NCBI GenBank assembly: GCA_905182575.1
Contig: CAJJCA010000011.1
Location: 1 to 64,000, forward strand
Length of the DNA: 64,000 bases
Reading direction: 5' to 3'
DNA from: an uncultured Flavobacteriaceae bacterium
GTDB lineage: Bacteria; Bacteroidota; Bacteroidia; Flavobacteriales; Flavobacteriaceae
Below the pieces are notes generated by a model. It was given only the letters and a program-made list of their open reading frames with translations. It was not told the origin of the DNA and ran no database searches. The translations under genes and the position numbers were made by a program. This document shows, in pieces, positions 1 to 9,634 of the stretch (the stretch's first letter is position 1; every line of letters begins with the position of its first letter).

Positions 1-14
1 GCCACAAACATTTG

Positions 15-22
15 TATTTTTG
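15..22 (+). promoter_or_regulatory. Candidate Bacteroidota -7 element (TATTTTTG) before lpd
   Basis: The octamer matches the TAnnTTTG -7 consensus of Bacteroidota and lies 21 bases before the lpd ATG. The partner -33 TTG would fall outside the window, so only half the promoter can be judged. Confidence 0.35.
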
Positions 23-43
23 AATCAAATAAAAAATAAGATT

Positions 44-1445
44 ATGCAATCTTTTGACGTTGCCGTTGTTGGATCAGGACCTGGAGGCTATGTAGCCGCA
101 ATCAGATGTGCTCAGTTGGGCATGAAAACAGCATTAATAGAAAAATATAAAACCTTAGGAGGAACTTGCTTGAATGTAGGTTGTATTCCCTCAAAATCTC
201 TTCTAGACTCTTCTCATCATTATGAGGATGCAGTGAAGCATTTCGATGGACATGGAATAGAAATTCCCGGAGAAATAAAAGTTAATCTTGAGAAAATGAT
301 TTCCCGGAAGGCAGCTGTTGTAGAACAGACCACAAAGGGAATTGACTTTTTGATGGATAAAAATAAAATCACTGTATTTCAAGGATTGGGCTCTTTTAAG
401 GATGCAACAACCTTGACCATTAAGGGGGATCAAGAGCTAGAAATTACTGCAAAAAACATCATCATAGCAACTGGATCAAAACCAGGGAGTTTGCCTTTCA
501 TAACACTTGATAAAGAAAGAGTTATTACCTCAACAGAAGCTTTAAAACTTAAAGAAATTCCAAAGCACTTGGTTGTAGTGGGTGGAGGTGTAATTGGATT
601 AGAGTTGGGTCAGGTTTACCGTCGATTGGGTGCCGAGGTTTCTGTAATAGAATATGCAGACAGGATAACTCCTGTTATGGATGCCGCACTTTCAAAAGAA
701 TTGATGAAAGTGATGAAAAAACAAAAAGTTAAGTTTTACTTATCCCATCAAGTAAGCAATGTTACCCAGAAATGGAAACCTTGTAACGGTTCTGGCAAAA
801 GATGCCAAAGGCAACGAAGTTTCTTTTGAAGGAGACTATTGTCTTGTATCCGTTGGCAGACGTCCTTATACAGACAATTTAAATGCAGAAGCAGCGGGTG
901 TGAAAATCACCGATCGTGGACAAGTTGAGGTGAACGATCACATGCAAACTACTGCACCGAATGTCTATGCCATTGGAGATGTTGTTCGTGGTGCAATGTT
1001 GGCGCATAAGGCTGAAGAAGAAGGAGTGATGGTTGCTGAAATACTTGCAGGTCAAAAGCCTCATATTGATTATAATTTAATTCCAAACGTTATTTACACT
1101 TGGCCGGAAGTCGCTGCTGTTGGGAAAACAGAAGAACAATTAAAAAGTGCTGGTATAAATTATAAAAGCGGTCAATTCCCAATGCGTGCGCTGGGACGTT
1201 CCAGAGCCAGTGGAGACTTAGATGGTTTTGTTAAAATACTTGCCGATGCGACTACCGATGAGGTTTTAGGTGTTCATATGATTGGCGCACGAGCTGCCGA
1301 TCTAATCGCCGAAGCTGTTACCGCAATGGAATTTAGAGCTTCAGCCGAAGACATTGCAAGAATGAGTCACTCGCATCCTACCTATGCCGAAGCAGTCAAA
1401 GAAGCCGCGCTTGCAGCTACTGGAGATCGCGCTCTGCACATGTAA
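44..1445 (+). CDS. lpd: Dihydrolipoyl dehydrogenase (E3), frame interrupted once
   Basis: This FAD flavoenzyme reoxidises dihydrolipoyl groups of the 2-oxoacid dehydrogenase and glycine-cleavage complexes with NAD+. Visible in order are the FAD-binding GSGPGGYVA, the redox disulfide site GGTCLNVGCIPSK, the NAD-binding GGGVIGLELG, and the C-terminal catalytic HSHPTYAE. The ORF track starts at a TTG at 20, but the family N-terminus begins at the ATG at 44 (MQSFDVAVVG). The reading frame moves by +1 at about 762-770: the first ORF diverges after VSNVT, and the second frame resumes at RNGNLVTV with no loss of family sequence. An extra C in ACCCAG would explain it. The product is certain; the break is probably a sequence error. 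Confidence 0.93.
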
Positions 1446-1470
1446 TGAGTTTCTGAAATTGTGAAAATAT

Positions 1471-1498
1471 AAAGGCGTTGGTTTATTCCAATGCCTTT
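1471..1498. terminator. Hairpin between convergent lpd and argH
   Basis: AAAGGCGTTGG pairs with CCAATGCCTTT across a TTTATT loop, with one G-T pair. It lies between lpd and argH and overlaps the last codons of argH. The flanks are T-rich on both strands but without a long uninterrupted T-run, so bidirectional termination is likely rather than certain. Confidence 0.6.
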
Positions 1499-2766
1499 AT
1501 CATTTTGTCTTTTATTTTATCCAAAGATAAATTACCCAAACTCCCAATATGGGTGTGATCCAAATCGCGCTTTGGAGAATAATTTCCATCAGCGATATCA
1601 CTTCCCATTTTTCGGTAGGCATCTCTAAAAGGCATTCCTTCTTTTACCCATTCGTTGAGGGTGTCAACACTAAACACATAATCGTATTTTGAATCTTTAA
1701 GGATGTCTTTTCTGATTTGAATTTCTTTTAAACTAAAAGTAAAAATATCCAAGCAACTTTTTATTTCCTGAATCGCGTCAATGATTGGACCCTTTGCCAA
1801 TTGCATTTCCCTGTGATACCCTCCTGGGAGATTTGAGCTCAATAGCGCCAATTGATTAGGAAGCCCTTGTAGTAAATTACATTTCCCTCTAATCAATTCA
1901 AAAACATCTGGATTTTTCTTATGCGGCATGATGCTCGATCCCGTTGTCAAATTGTCGGGAAAAGTAATGAAATTAAACTCTTGACTCATGTACAAACAGA
2001 TGTCCATTGCAAGCTTTGCAAGTGTTGCTGAAACACCAGCGATACCTGTTGCTGTGATTTTTTCTGCCTTACCTCTGCTCATTTGGGCTGCCATAACATT
2101 GTACTTCAAGTCAGAAAACGCCATTAGCTGAGTGGTTTCTTCCCTGTCAATAGGAAACGAGGAGCCATAGCCTGCGGCACTTCCCATAGGATTTTGATCC
2201 ACTATTTTTTGAGCAGCATTAAGAAGCGTTAAATCATCAATTAAACTTTCTGCATAAGCAGAAAACCATAAACCAAAGGAGCTGGGCATGGCCACCTGAA
2301 AGTGAGTGTAGCCTGGCATTAAATCATTTTGGTGATTTTCAGCGAGTTCCATTAGAAGGTTGAAAAACTCAAGTGATAAAGATTTTATTTCACTTATTTC
2401 CTTTTTTAGATAAAGATGAATTGCAACTAAAACCTGATCGTTTCTCGATCTGGCGGTATGAATTTTTTTACCTAGGTCTCCTAGTTTTTCGGTTAACACA
2501 AACTCAATCTTAGAATGCATGTCTTCGAAATCATCTTCTATTACAAAGTTGCTTGCTTCAGCCAAAGTTTTTAAAGCCTCGAGTTCTGTAGTTAATGTTT
2601 GCGATTCTTTTTCAGTTAATAATCCTATTTTGGACAACATTTTTGCATGCGCAATGGAAGCCGTACAATCATATGCTGCCAAAACAAGGTCATATTCACG
2701 GTCTCTACCGACAGTAAAGTGATCTATTTTTTCATGTGCCGATTGTTTTTTTTGCCAAAGTTTCAT
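1483..2766 (-). CDS. argH: Argininosuccinate lyase
   Basis: This is the last step of arginine synthesis: argininosuccinate to arginine plus fumarate, as a cytosolic tetramer of the aspartase/fumarase superfamily. The 427-residue protein shows the three superfamily signatures: HTARSRNDQ at about 103-111, PGYTHFQ at 151-157, and the flexible catalytic loop GSSIMPHKKNPD at 276-287 with the serine base. It is uninterrupted, starts at ATG, and is the promoter-distal gene of the minus-strand arg operon, 17 bases after argE. Length is slightly short compared with the enterobacterial enzyme (about 457), as is usual for this phylum. Confidence 0.95.
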   Translation of the reverse strand: MKLWQKKQSAHEKIDHFTVGRDREYDLVLAAYDCTASIAHAKMLSKIGLLTEKESQTLTTELEALKTLAEASNFVIEDDFEDMHSKIEFVLTEKLGDLGKKIHTARSRNDQVLVAIHLYLKKEISEIKSLSLEFFNLLMELAENHQNDLMPGYTHFQVAMPSSFGLWFSAYAESLIDDLTLLNAAQKIVDQNPMGSAAGYGSSFPIDREETTQLMAFSDLKYNVMAAQMSRGKAEKITATGIAGVSATLAKLAMDICLYMSQEFNFITFPDNLTTGSSIMPHKKNPDVFELIRGKCNLLQGLPNQLALLSSNLPGGYHREMQLAKGPIIDAIQEIKSCLDIFTFSLKEIQIRKDILKDSKYDYVFSVDTLNEWVKEGMPFRDAYRKMGSDIADGNYSPKRDLDHTHIGSLGNLSLDKIKDKMIKALE

Positions 2767-2783
2767 GCTTTCTTTATTATTTT

Positions 2784-3842
2784 TTATAAAATTTCTCCTA
2801 ATAACTCAATATAAATATCAATGGCCTCCTCAATCTCATTAACAAAAATATATTCATCTGCTGTGTGAGATCTGGTGGACAATCCCGGTCCCATTTTTAG
2901 AGAAGGACAGTCCAGTGCTGCTTGATCAGAAAGTGTAGGAGATCCATAGGTGGTTCTACCTAATTTAATTCCGGATTGAATCAATTCATGGTGGACATCA
3001 ATAGAAGAGGACCCCAATCTCAATGACCTGGGAGTTAATTTACAAGGGGCTTCTTTAATTAATATTTCAGCAGCTTCCTCGTTGGTGTATTTATCATTTA
3101 CTCTTACGTCAACAACAATATTTACTTTTGCTGGAATGACATTGTGTTCTTTCCCTGCTTCAACTTGCGTTACGGTCACCTTAACGGGGCCTAGGAAATC
3201 TGATTTTTTATCAAAAGAAAAATCTCCAAACCACTCCAAAACTTTAGGTAACTTCATAATGGCACTGTCATTGTTTTGATGTGCAGCATGACTTGCAGTT
3301 CCTTCGATAACTCCATCAAAAACAATCAAACCTTTTTCAGCTATTGCCATTTGCATTTCCGTAGGTTCACCCACGATGGCCAGATCTATCTTGGGGAGTT
3401 TAGACAATAATCCTCTCAAACTATTTTCCCCAGCAGTTTCTTCCTCTGCACTTGCTGCGATGAGGAGATTGTATTTTAATTCTTTATGATTGTAGTAATG
3501 GGTAAATAAAGCGATTAAGGAAACCAATGCCCCTCCCGCATCGTTACTTCCCAATCCATAGAGTTTCCCATCAATAACTTCTGCTTTGTAGGGGTCTCTT
3601 GTGTAAGCGGCATTGGGTTTCACGGTGTCATGGTGGGAATTTAAAAGGAGGGTGGGTTTACTCGAATCATAATATTTATTTAAAGCCCAAACGTTATTTC
3701 CATCTCTATTAAACTTTACTTCATTCAGCACAAACCATTGCTCGATTCTATCAGCAGTTTTATTCTCAGCGCTCGAAAACGACTGAATACCGATTAAATC
3801 CTTTAACAATGCAATTGCTTTTTCTGTCAACTCATTTTTCAT
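2784..3842 (-). CDS. argE: M20 family N-acyl-ornithine deacylase (ArgE-like)
   Basis: This zinc amidohydrolase of the M20 peptidase family removes the acyl group from N-acyl-ornithine or N-acyl-citrulline. Metal-site motifs are visible: LLNSHHDTVKP (His/Asp), GLGSNDAGGA (bridging Asp), SAEEETAGENS (catalytic and ligand Glu), GEPTEMQM, and the late His in STRSHTADEY. It is 352 residues and sits one base after argB in the arg operon. Because the carbamoyltransferase of this operon acts on acylated ornithine, this enzyme most likely acts on acyl-citrulline. Whether the acyl group is acetyl or succinyl cannot be read from this protein alone. Confidence 0.88.
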   Translation of the reverse strand: MKNELTEKAIALLKDLIGIQSFSSAENKTADRIEQWFVLNEVKFNRDGNNVWALNKYYDSSKPTLLLNSHHDTVKPNAAYTRDPYKAEVIDGKLYGLGSNDAGGALVSLIALFTHYYNHKELKYNLLIAASAEEETAGENSLRGLLSKLPKIDLAIVGEPTEMQMAIAEKGLIVFDGVIEGTASHAAHQNNDSAIMKLPKVLEWFGDFSFDKKSDFLGPVKVTVTQVEAGKEHNVIPAKVNIVVDVRVNDKYTNEEAAEILIKEAPCKLTPRSLRLGSSSIDVHHELIQSGIKLGRTTYGSPTLSDQAALDCPSLKMGPGLSTRSHTADEYIFVNEIEEAIDIYIELLGEIL

Positions 3843-3843
3843 A

Positions 3844-4617
3844 TTATAATATCAAGGTAGTATGATTGTCATTTCCATTAATCATTTTTGGGGAGCCAAT
3901 TTTAACCATTTTCACGCCATTACTTAACGCATCAAAACAATTGTCAATTTTAGGAATCATTCCTGCATTGATGATTCCTTTTGATTTGAGGTCAGCATAG
4001 TTTGACGGCTGAATGGACTCAATGACACTTTGCTCGTCTTCAATGGATCTGAGTACTCCGTTTTTTTCAAAACAATACCACAAAGATACTTCAAAATGTT
4101 TAGACAAAGCTTTTGCAATTGATGCTGCAATCGTGTCTGCATTGGTGTTTAGTAACTGCCCTTTTTCATCATGAGATATGGCACAACATACAGGGTTGAG
4201 CCCATTGTTTATAAGTAATTGAAATAGGTTTTCATTAACAGCAGTAATGTCTCCAACAAAACCATAATCTATTTTATCAACAGGTCTTTTTACGGCCGAT
4301 ATCGCGTTGCCGTCTGCTCCAGAAAGTCCGATCGAGTTACAGTTCAAAGCTTGTAGTTGGGCTACAATATTCTTGTTGATTTTACCACCATAAAGCATGG
4401 TGATGATTTCTAAGTTGGCAGCATCTGTGATTCTTCTGCCTTCTATCATTTGAACAGGAACATCAAGTTGATGTGCCATTTCGGTGGCTTTTTTTCCGCC
4501 TCCATGGACCAAAATTTTTAATCCCTCAAGCACTGAGAAATCTTTTAAGAAAGAAGCTAAAACTTTAGCGTCTTCAATGACATTTCCACCAATTTTGACA
4601 ACCGAAAGCTTATCCAT
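3844..4617 (-). CDS. argB: N-acetyl(acyl)glutamate kinase
   Basis: It phosphorylates the gamma-carboxyl of N-acylglutamate, the second step of arginine synthesis. The amino-acid-kinase fold is recognisable from the N-terminal VVKIGGNVIED (phosphate-binding lysine and glycines) and LVHGGGKKATEMA (substrate loop). The 257-residue length fits non-arginine-inhibited ArgB forms, which lack the N-terminal helix of feedback-inhibited enzymes. Its start overlaps the 3' end of argF' by 8 bases, suggesting translational coupling. Confidence 0.93.
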   Translation of the reverse strand: MDKLSVVKIGGNVIEDAKVLASFLKDFSVLEGLKILVHGGGKKATEMAHQLDVPVQMIEGRRITDAANLEIITMLYGGKINKNIVAQLQALNCNSIGLSGADGNAISAVKRPVDKIDYGFVGDITAVNENLFQLLINNGLNPVCCAISHDEKGQLLNTNADTIAASIAKALSKHFEVSLWYCFEKNGVLRSIEDEQSVIESIQPSNYADLKSKGIINAGMIPKIDNCFDALSNGVKMVKIGSPKMINGNDNHTTLIL

Positions 4618-5557
4618 TTTCCAAAAGTTGTTTTAAGACGGCTTGTGCCGCATAAGTTCTGTTTTCTGACTGTTTTATAACCAAAGAATTTGGGCTGTCC
4701 AATACACCATCAGCCGCTACAATGTTCCTTCTTATCGGAAGGCAATGCATAAACTTTCCATTGTTTGTCAATTCCATTTTTTCTTGAGTAAGCATCCATT
4801 CATCATCGGTTCTGAGTATTTGTCCATATTTTTCATAAGAACACCAATTCTTTGCATACACAAAGTCAGCTCCTTTTAATGCTTCTTCCTGGTTGGTGAC
4901 ACATTTAATTCCTTTAGTAATTTCAGGATTCAATGCGTAACCCTCCGGATGCGCAATTACAAAATCTGCCTCCATGTAGTTCATCATTTTTGTAAATGAA
5001 TTTCCAACGGCATGGGGAAGTGCTTTTGGATGCGGCGCCCATGTCAAAACGACTTTGGGTCTATGAATGGTTTGGTGTTCTGTAATTGTAATGGCATCTG
5101 CCAATCCTTGCAAAGGATGCGCAGTAGCACTTTCCATGTTGATAATGGGTACACTCGCATATTTGGCAAAGCTTTTTAATACAATTTCAGCCTCATCTTT
5201 TTCCTTATCCGTAAGTGAAGCAAATGCTCGAATGGCAACCATATCGCAATACTGAGAAACTACTGCAGCAGCTTCTTTTACGTGTTCCGACCTGAGTCCA
5301 CTCATTTTGGTTCCATCCTCAAATTCTAGCGCCCAAGCTTCATTACTGAAATTCATAACCATGGTATGAACCCCCAAGTTTTGAGCAGCTTTTTGAGTGC
5401 TCAACCGAGTTCTTAAACTGGGATTAAAGAACAACATCCCCAAAGTCTTACCCTTTCCAATGGAATCAAATCTAGTAGCATCTTTTTTTAATTCAATTGC
5501 GCTGGCAAGTGTTTTATTAAAATCTGGTAAATCTGCTAAGGTGATAAAATGCTTCAT
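4610..5557 (-). CDS. argF': N-succinyl/N-acetylornithine carbamoyltransferase (ArgF')
   Basis: It transfers a carbamoyl group to an N-acylated ornithine, the variant step used by Bacteroidota and Xanthomonas in place of ordinary ornithine transcarbamylase. The carbamoyl-phosphate site reads FFNPSLRTRLS (residues about 43-53), followed by AWALEFEDGTKMSGLRSEH and later HCLPIRRN. In this family, as I remember it, the residue before EH at about position 90 decides substrate: Glu92 in Xanthomonas acetylornithine enzymes, Pro90 in Bacteroides succinylornithine enzymes. Here it is Ser90, which lacks the Glu and therefore favours succinylornithine. It overlaps argD by 4 and argB by 8 bases. Confidence 0.92.
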   Translation of the reverse strand: MKHFITLADLPDFNKTLASAIELKKDATRFDSIGKGKTLGMLFFNPSLRTRLSTQKAAQNLGVHTMVMNFSNEAWALEFEDGTKMSGLRSEHVKEAAAVVSQYCDMVAIRAFASLTDKEKDEAEIVLKSFAKYASVPIINMESATAHPLQGLADAITITEHQTIHRPKVVLTWAPHPKALPHAVGNSFTKMMNYMEADFVIAHPEGYALNPEITKGIKCVTNQEEALKGADFVYAKNWCSYEKYGQILRTDDEWMLTQEKMELTNNGKFMHCLPIRRNIVAADGVLDSPNSLVIKQSENRTYAAQAVLKQLLENG

Positions 5558-6675
5558 AATAATTCTTCTAATGCTTCAAAAAGTTGATCAAAATGCGCCT
5601 TTTGAACGGTCAAAGGAGGTAAGATTCTCAATACGTTCTTATTGCTACTTCCTCCAGTAAAAATATGTTTTTCATAAATAAGCCTTTTTCTAAGTGGTCC
5701 CACTTCAAAGTCAAATTCCAAGCCCAGCATGAGTCCTCTTCCCTTTATTTTAACGCCATTTAACTTTTTGGCAAGTGATCTAAAATAGGCTTCCATGGTT
5801 TTGGCATGGTTTTGTAAGTTTTCATTTTTGAGAATATCCAAAACAGCAATTGAGGCAACACAGGCCAAGTGATTTCCTCCAAATGTTGTACCGAGCATCC
5901 CGTATTTGGCCTTTATGTCAGGATGCACCAAAATACCTCCAATTGGAAAACCATTTCCCATTCCTTTGGCCATTGTGATGATGTGCGGTTGAATGTTGTT
6001 TTTTTGAAAAGCAAAGAAAGTCCCAGATCTTGAAAATCCAGATTGAACCTCGTCAGCGATTAAACAGGTATTGTATTGATTGCACAAACTTTCCATTTGA
6101 AAAACAAAATCATCTTCAGGCATGTCGAGCCCTCCGACCCCTTGAATGGGTTCGAAAATGACAGCACAAACATCTCCTTTTTTTAGTTCTTCCTCCAGCG
6201 CTTGCGAATCATTGAAAGCCAAAAATGTAACTTCTTGTTGCTGGTTTAACGGTGCATTAATATTTCTGTTGTCCGTCGCGGCAACCGCGGCACTGGTTCT
6301 TCCATGAAAAGCATTTTTAAATGCAATCACTCTTTTTTTTCCTGTCTGAAAGGAAGCCAGTTTCAAGGCATTTTCATTGGCTTCGGCACCCGAACTACAC
6401 AAGAACATTTGATAGTCGTGTAAACAAGAATGATTCCCAATTTTATCTGCCAATTCTTGCTGCAAAGGGTTGATAATTGCATTGGAATAAAAGGCGATTT
6501 TATGCAGTTGTTTTTCAAGTTGCTCCACATAATGCGGATGACCATGGCCTACCGAAATGACCGCATGACCTCCATAGAGATCAAGGTATTCGGTCCCTTT
6601 CTCATCATAGACATGAACATCTTTAGCCCTTACTGGACAGACATCGTACAAAGGATATACATCAAATAATTTCAT
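5554..6675 (-). CDS. argD: N-acylornithine aminotransferase
   Basis: This PLP-dependent class III aminotransferase converts N-acylglutamate semialdehyde to N-acylornithine. Seen are CSSGAEANENALKLA (phosphate cup), the DEVQSGF cofactor-contact motif, and the Schiff-base lysine in TMAKGMGNGFPIGG. The protein is 373 residues, shorter than enteric ArgD (about 406), as is common for the phylum. Its start overlaps the end of the proC-like gene in an ATGA arrangement and its end overlaps argF' by 4 bases. Other class III aminotransferases share these motifs, but the operon position makes ArgD by far the best reading. Confidence 0.93.
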   Translation of the reverse strand: MKLFDVYPLYDVCPVRAKDVHVYDEKGTEYLDLYGGHAVISVGHGHPHYVEQLEKQLHKIAFYSNAIINPLQQELADKIGNHSCLHDYQMFLCSSGAEANENALKLASFQTGKKRVIAFKNAFHGRTSAAVAATDNRNINAPLNQQQEVTFLAFNDSQALEEELKKGDVCAVIFEPIQGVGGLDMPEDDFVFQMESLCNQYNTCLIADEVQSGFSRSGTFFAFQKNNIQPHIITMAKGMGNGFPIGGILVHPDIKAKYGMLGTTFGGNHLACVASIAVLDILKNENLQNHAKTMEAYFRSLAKKLNGVKIKGRGLMLGLEFDFEVGPLRKRLIYEKHIFTGGSSNKNVLRILPPLTVQKAHFDQLFEALEELL

Positions 6676-7466
6676 TGAATTTTTATTTCATTTATTTTTT
6701 CAAAGGAGGCCATCAAACCTTTAATCAACGAAGAACTCAGCCCTTGGTGTTCCATTTCGTTTAACCCGGTGATGGTACAGCCTTTTGGGGTAGTAACCTT
6801 GTCAATTTCTTTTTCAGGATGCGAGTTGGTTTCGATAAGAAGACTTGCTGCCCCTAGCGCTGTATGCATGGACATCTGCATCGATTCATCGGCGTCAAAT
6901 CCCATTTGAACACCACCTTGCGTGGTCGCCCTGATTAACCTCATCCAGAAGGCAATTCCACTGGCACAAATCACCGTTGCTGCTTGCATTCTGTCTTCTT
7001 CAATTTTTATTGTCGTACCCAGTCCATTAAAAATGGCTTCTGCGATGGCAATTCTTTTTTCTCCGACCACATTTGAACACAAGCAAGTCATTGATTTCCC
7101 AACCGAAATAGCTGTATTCGGCATGCTTCGAATAATTGGGTATTTAGCATCTAATTTATCTTCCATTCTTCCGATACTGAAACCAGTTATTGCAGAAATA
7201 AGCACGTGCTTATCATTTAATACCTCTTTAATGTCATCCAAGATGGAATCAAATTGTGAAGGTTGTACCGTAAAAATGATAATGTCAGAATTTTTCACAG
7301 CTTCTTTGTTGTCAGATGTGATTTTAACATTGTTGTATTCTTTCCAGTTTTCAATTGAACTGAGGTCTCTTTTTGTGAGGTAAAGTGAAGTGTAAGTATT
7401 GTTATAAACCAATCCTTTGGCAATACTTAAACCTAAATTCCCTGACCCTATGATGGCTATTTTCAT
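6672..7466 (-). CDS. proC: Pyrroline-5-carboxylate reductase
   Basis: It reduces 1-pyrroline-5-carboxylate to proline with NAD(P)H. The N-terminus carries the Rossmann loop AIIGSGNLGLSIAKGL; then MPNTAISVGKSM, the family's substrate-domain motif; and near the C-terminus the P5CR signature region TTPKGCTITGLNEME. It is 264 residues. Its place between argC and argD links proline and arginine synthesis in one transcript and is consistent with flavobacterial arg operons. It overlaps argD by 4 bases and follows argC by 21. Confidence 0.92.
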   Translation of the reverse strand: MKIAIIGSGNLGLSIAKGLVYNNTYTSLYLTKRDLSSIENWKEYNNVKITSDNKEAVKNSDIIIFTVQPSQFDSILDDIKEVLNDKHVLISAITGFSIGRMEDKLDAKYPIIRSMPNTAISVGKSMTCLCSNVVGEKRIAIAEAIFNGLGTTIKIEEDRMQAATVICASGIAFWMRLIRATTQGGVQMGFDADESMQMSMHTALGAASLLIETNSHPEKEIDKVTTPKGCTITGLNEMEHQGLSSSLIKGLMASFEKINEIKIQ

Positions 7467-7487
7467 AATTATTATTTTATTAATATT

Positions 7488-8447
7488 TTAAAATATACTT
7501 GCTTTTAATCTTAAACCCAAATCTTCCTCCCAACCCATGATGAGGTTCAGATTCTGAATGGCTTGACCAGATGCTCCTTTAATGAGGTTGTCTATCACAG
7601 AGGTAATTAATAATTGATCTTCAAACTGGTGCAAATGAATAGCACAATTATTGGTATTAATGACTTGTTTTAACGCAACTTCATTTTCTGATACGTGCGT
7701 AAAAGGATGTGATTTATAAAAATCCTTATAAATGGTTTTTGCGTCTTCTAAATTTCCATCAAAGAAAGTATAGCAACTGGCAAAAATTCCTCTGGTAAAA
7801 TCACCTCTTTGCGGGAGGAAATATAGCTTAGGATTGTCTAAGGTTTCACCTATTTCTCCCAAATGTTGGTGGGTAAAAGGCTTGTACCAAGACAAGTTGT
7901 TGTTTCTCCAACTAAAATGGGAACTTGCACTTAAACCAACGCCTGCTCCTGTACTTCCAGTGGTGGCATTTATATGAACTGGGTTGGTGATCATGCCCTT
8001 TCTTGCCAAAGGTAATAATGCCAGCTGAATAGCTGTAGCAAAACAACCCGGATTCGCAATGGCAGTCGCCTTTTCTATGGTCTCTCTTTGTAATTCTGGA
8101 AGCCCGTAAACAAAATTATAACCTTGAAAAGAAGCATCATTTTTTAATCTAAAATCATTGCTTAAATCAATAATGATTGTTGCTTCCGAAAATTTATTTT
8201 CTTTTAAAAACCCTGCCGATTTTCCATGACCTACACACAAGAAAACCACATCAACTGCTGGGTTAATCTTATCTGTAAAATTAGGAGTTTCTGTCCCCAA
8301 TAAATCAACATGTGTGTCATGTAGTGGTGTACCGGGTCGGGTGGTGCTGTAGATAAAATCTAACTCCAAAGCAGGGTGGTGTAGCACCAATCTGATTAGC
8401 TCTCCGCCTGTATACCCTGAACCTCCTATTATTCCAACTTTTTTCAT
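7488..8447 (-). CDS. argC: N-acetyl(acyl)-gamma-glutamyl-phosphate reductase
   Basis: It reduces N-acylglutamyl phosphate to the semialdehyde with NADPH. The N-terminal GIIGGSGYTGGELIRL binds NADP; the catalytic cysteine is in AIANPGCFATAIQLALLPL; and TGSTGAGVGLS is the conserved segment after it. The 319-residue length is normal for the short type. The start codon abuts the argG stop, and the order argG-argC-proC-argD is continuous on the minus strand. Confidence 0.94.
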   Translation of the reverse strand: MKKVGIIGGSGYTGGELIRLVLHHPALELDFIYSTTRPGTPLHDTHVDLLGTETPNFTDKINPAVDVVFLCVGHGKSAGFLKENKFSEATIIIDLSNDFRLKNDASFQGYNFVYGLPELQRETIEKATAIANPGCFATAIQLALLPLARKGMITNPVHINATTGSTGAGVGLSASSHFSWRNNNLSWYKPFTHQHLGEIGETLDNPKLYFLPQRGDFTRGIFASCYTFFDGNLEDAKTIYKDFYKSHPFTHVSENEVALKQVINTNNCAIHLHQFEDQLLITSVIDNLIKGASGQAIQNLNLIMGWEEDLGLRLKASIF

Positions 8448-9634
8448 TATTTATTATTTACGTGTTGGTAAATTTTATTTTGATTCGAAATGATCTTGAT
8501 AAAGCCTTTTGCATCGTCTGCGGTCCAACCTTTGTTCATTTCTCCATAACTGCCAAAAGAGGCGTTCATCAAATCGTGTGGAGAATCGATTCCCTCCAAT
8601 TCAAATCGATAGGGGTGAAGGGTTACCATTACCCTTCCAGTTACATTTTCCTGACTGCTCGTTAAAAAGGCTTCTAAATCTCTCATTACTGGATCAAGAT
8701 ATTGCCCCTCGTGAAGTAACATTCCATAGAAACTACCGGACTGTTCTTTTTGAAACAACTGCCATTTGCTGAGCGTATGTTTTTCTAAAAGGTGGTGTGC
8801 TTTTATAATGATTAAAGGTGCAGCGGCTTCAAAACCTACTCTTCCTTTAATTCCAATAATTGTATCTCCTACATGAATTTCTCTTCCAATTCCAAACTGC
8901 TTAGCTAGTTCTTGTAGTGCCATGATATTGTTAACGGCAGTGTCTTTTTTCCCATTTAAACCAACCAGTTCCCCTTTTTCAAAATTAAGGGTCACTTTTT
9001 CAGGAGTATTTTTTTGAACCTGACTAGGATAGGCCGATTCAGGTAAGCTTTTATCTGATGTTAAGGTCTCTTTTCCTCCCACACTTGTTCCCCAAAGACC
9101 TTGGTTGATTGAATACTGAGCTTTTTCCCAAGCCATTTCGACTCCTTGTTCTTTTAGGTATTCGATTTCAGCTTCTCTCGAGAGTTGTTGATCTCTGATG
9201 GGCGTAATGATTTCTATCCCTGGGGCTAATACCTGAAAAATCAAATCAAACCGTACCTGGTCATTTCCAGCTCCAGTGCTTCCATGAGCAATGGCGTCTG
9301 CTTTTATTTCTTTTGCATAAGCGATTATTTCGAGTGCCTGAACGATCCTCTCTGCGCTTACGGAAAGTGGATAGGTTCCATTTTTAAGTACGTTTCCAAA
9401 AACCAAGTATTTCACGACTTTGGAATAAAAAGATTTCAAAGCGTCGATTGATTTATAAGAAAAAGCACCCATTTTTAGCGCTTTGGCTTCCATGGTTTTA
9501 ATTTCATCAGAAGAAAACCCTCCTGTATTTACACTCACCGCGTGAATGTCAAATCCTTCTTGTGATAGTTTTTTAAGGCAATAGGAAGTGTCTAAACCTC
9601 CACTGTATGCCAGTACCAATGTTTTATTCGCCAT
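8447..9634 (-). CDS. argG: Argininosuccinate synthase
   Basis: It joins citrulline and aspartate using ATP. The N-terminal PP-loop LAYSGGLDTSYCLKKL identifies it at once, followed by AHGSTGAGNDQVRFD and TPIRDQQLSREAEIEYL typical of ArgG. The protein is 395 residues and uninterrupted. It is the second gene of the arg operon; its ATG lies 11 bases inside the upstream acetyltransferase gene. Confidence 0.95.
   Translation of the reverse strand: MANKTLVLAYSGGLDTSYCLKKLSQEGFDIHAVSVNTGGFSSDEIKTMEAKALKMGAFSYKSIDALKSFYSKVVKYLVFGNVLKNGTYPLSVSAERIVQALEIIAYAKEIKADAIAHGSTGAGNDQVRFDLIFQVLAPGIEIITPIRDQQLSREAEIEYLKEQGVEMAWEKAQYSINQGLWGTSVGGKETLTSDKSLPESAYPSQVQKNTPEKVTLNFEKGELVGLNGKKDTAVNNIMALQELAKQFGIGREIHVGDTIIGIKGRVGFEAAAPLIIIKAHHLLEKHTLSKWQLFQKEQSGSFYGMLLHEGQYLDPVMRDLEAFLTSSQENVTGRVMVTLHPYRFELEGIDSPHDLMNASFGSYGEMNKGWTADDAKGFIKIISNQNKIYQHVNNK

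Noticed and set aside
6922-7383. 153-residue plus-strand ORF opposite proC
   Set aside because: Shadow of proC, which has complete family motifs.
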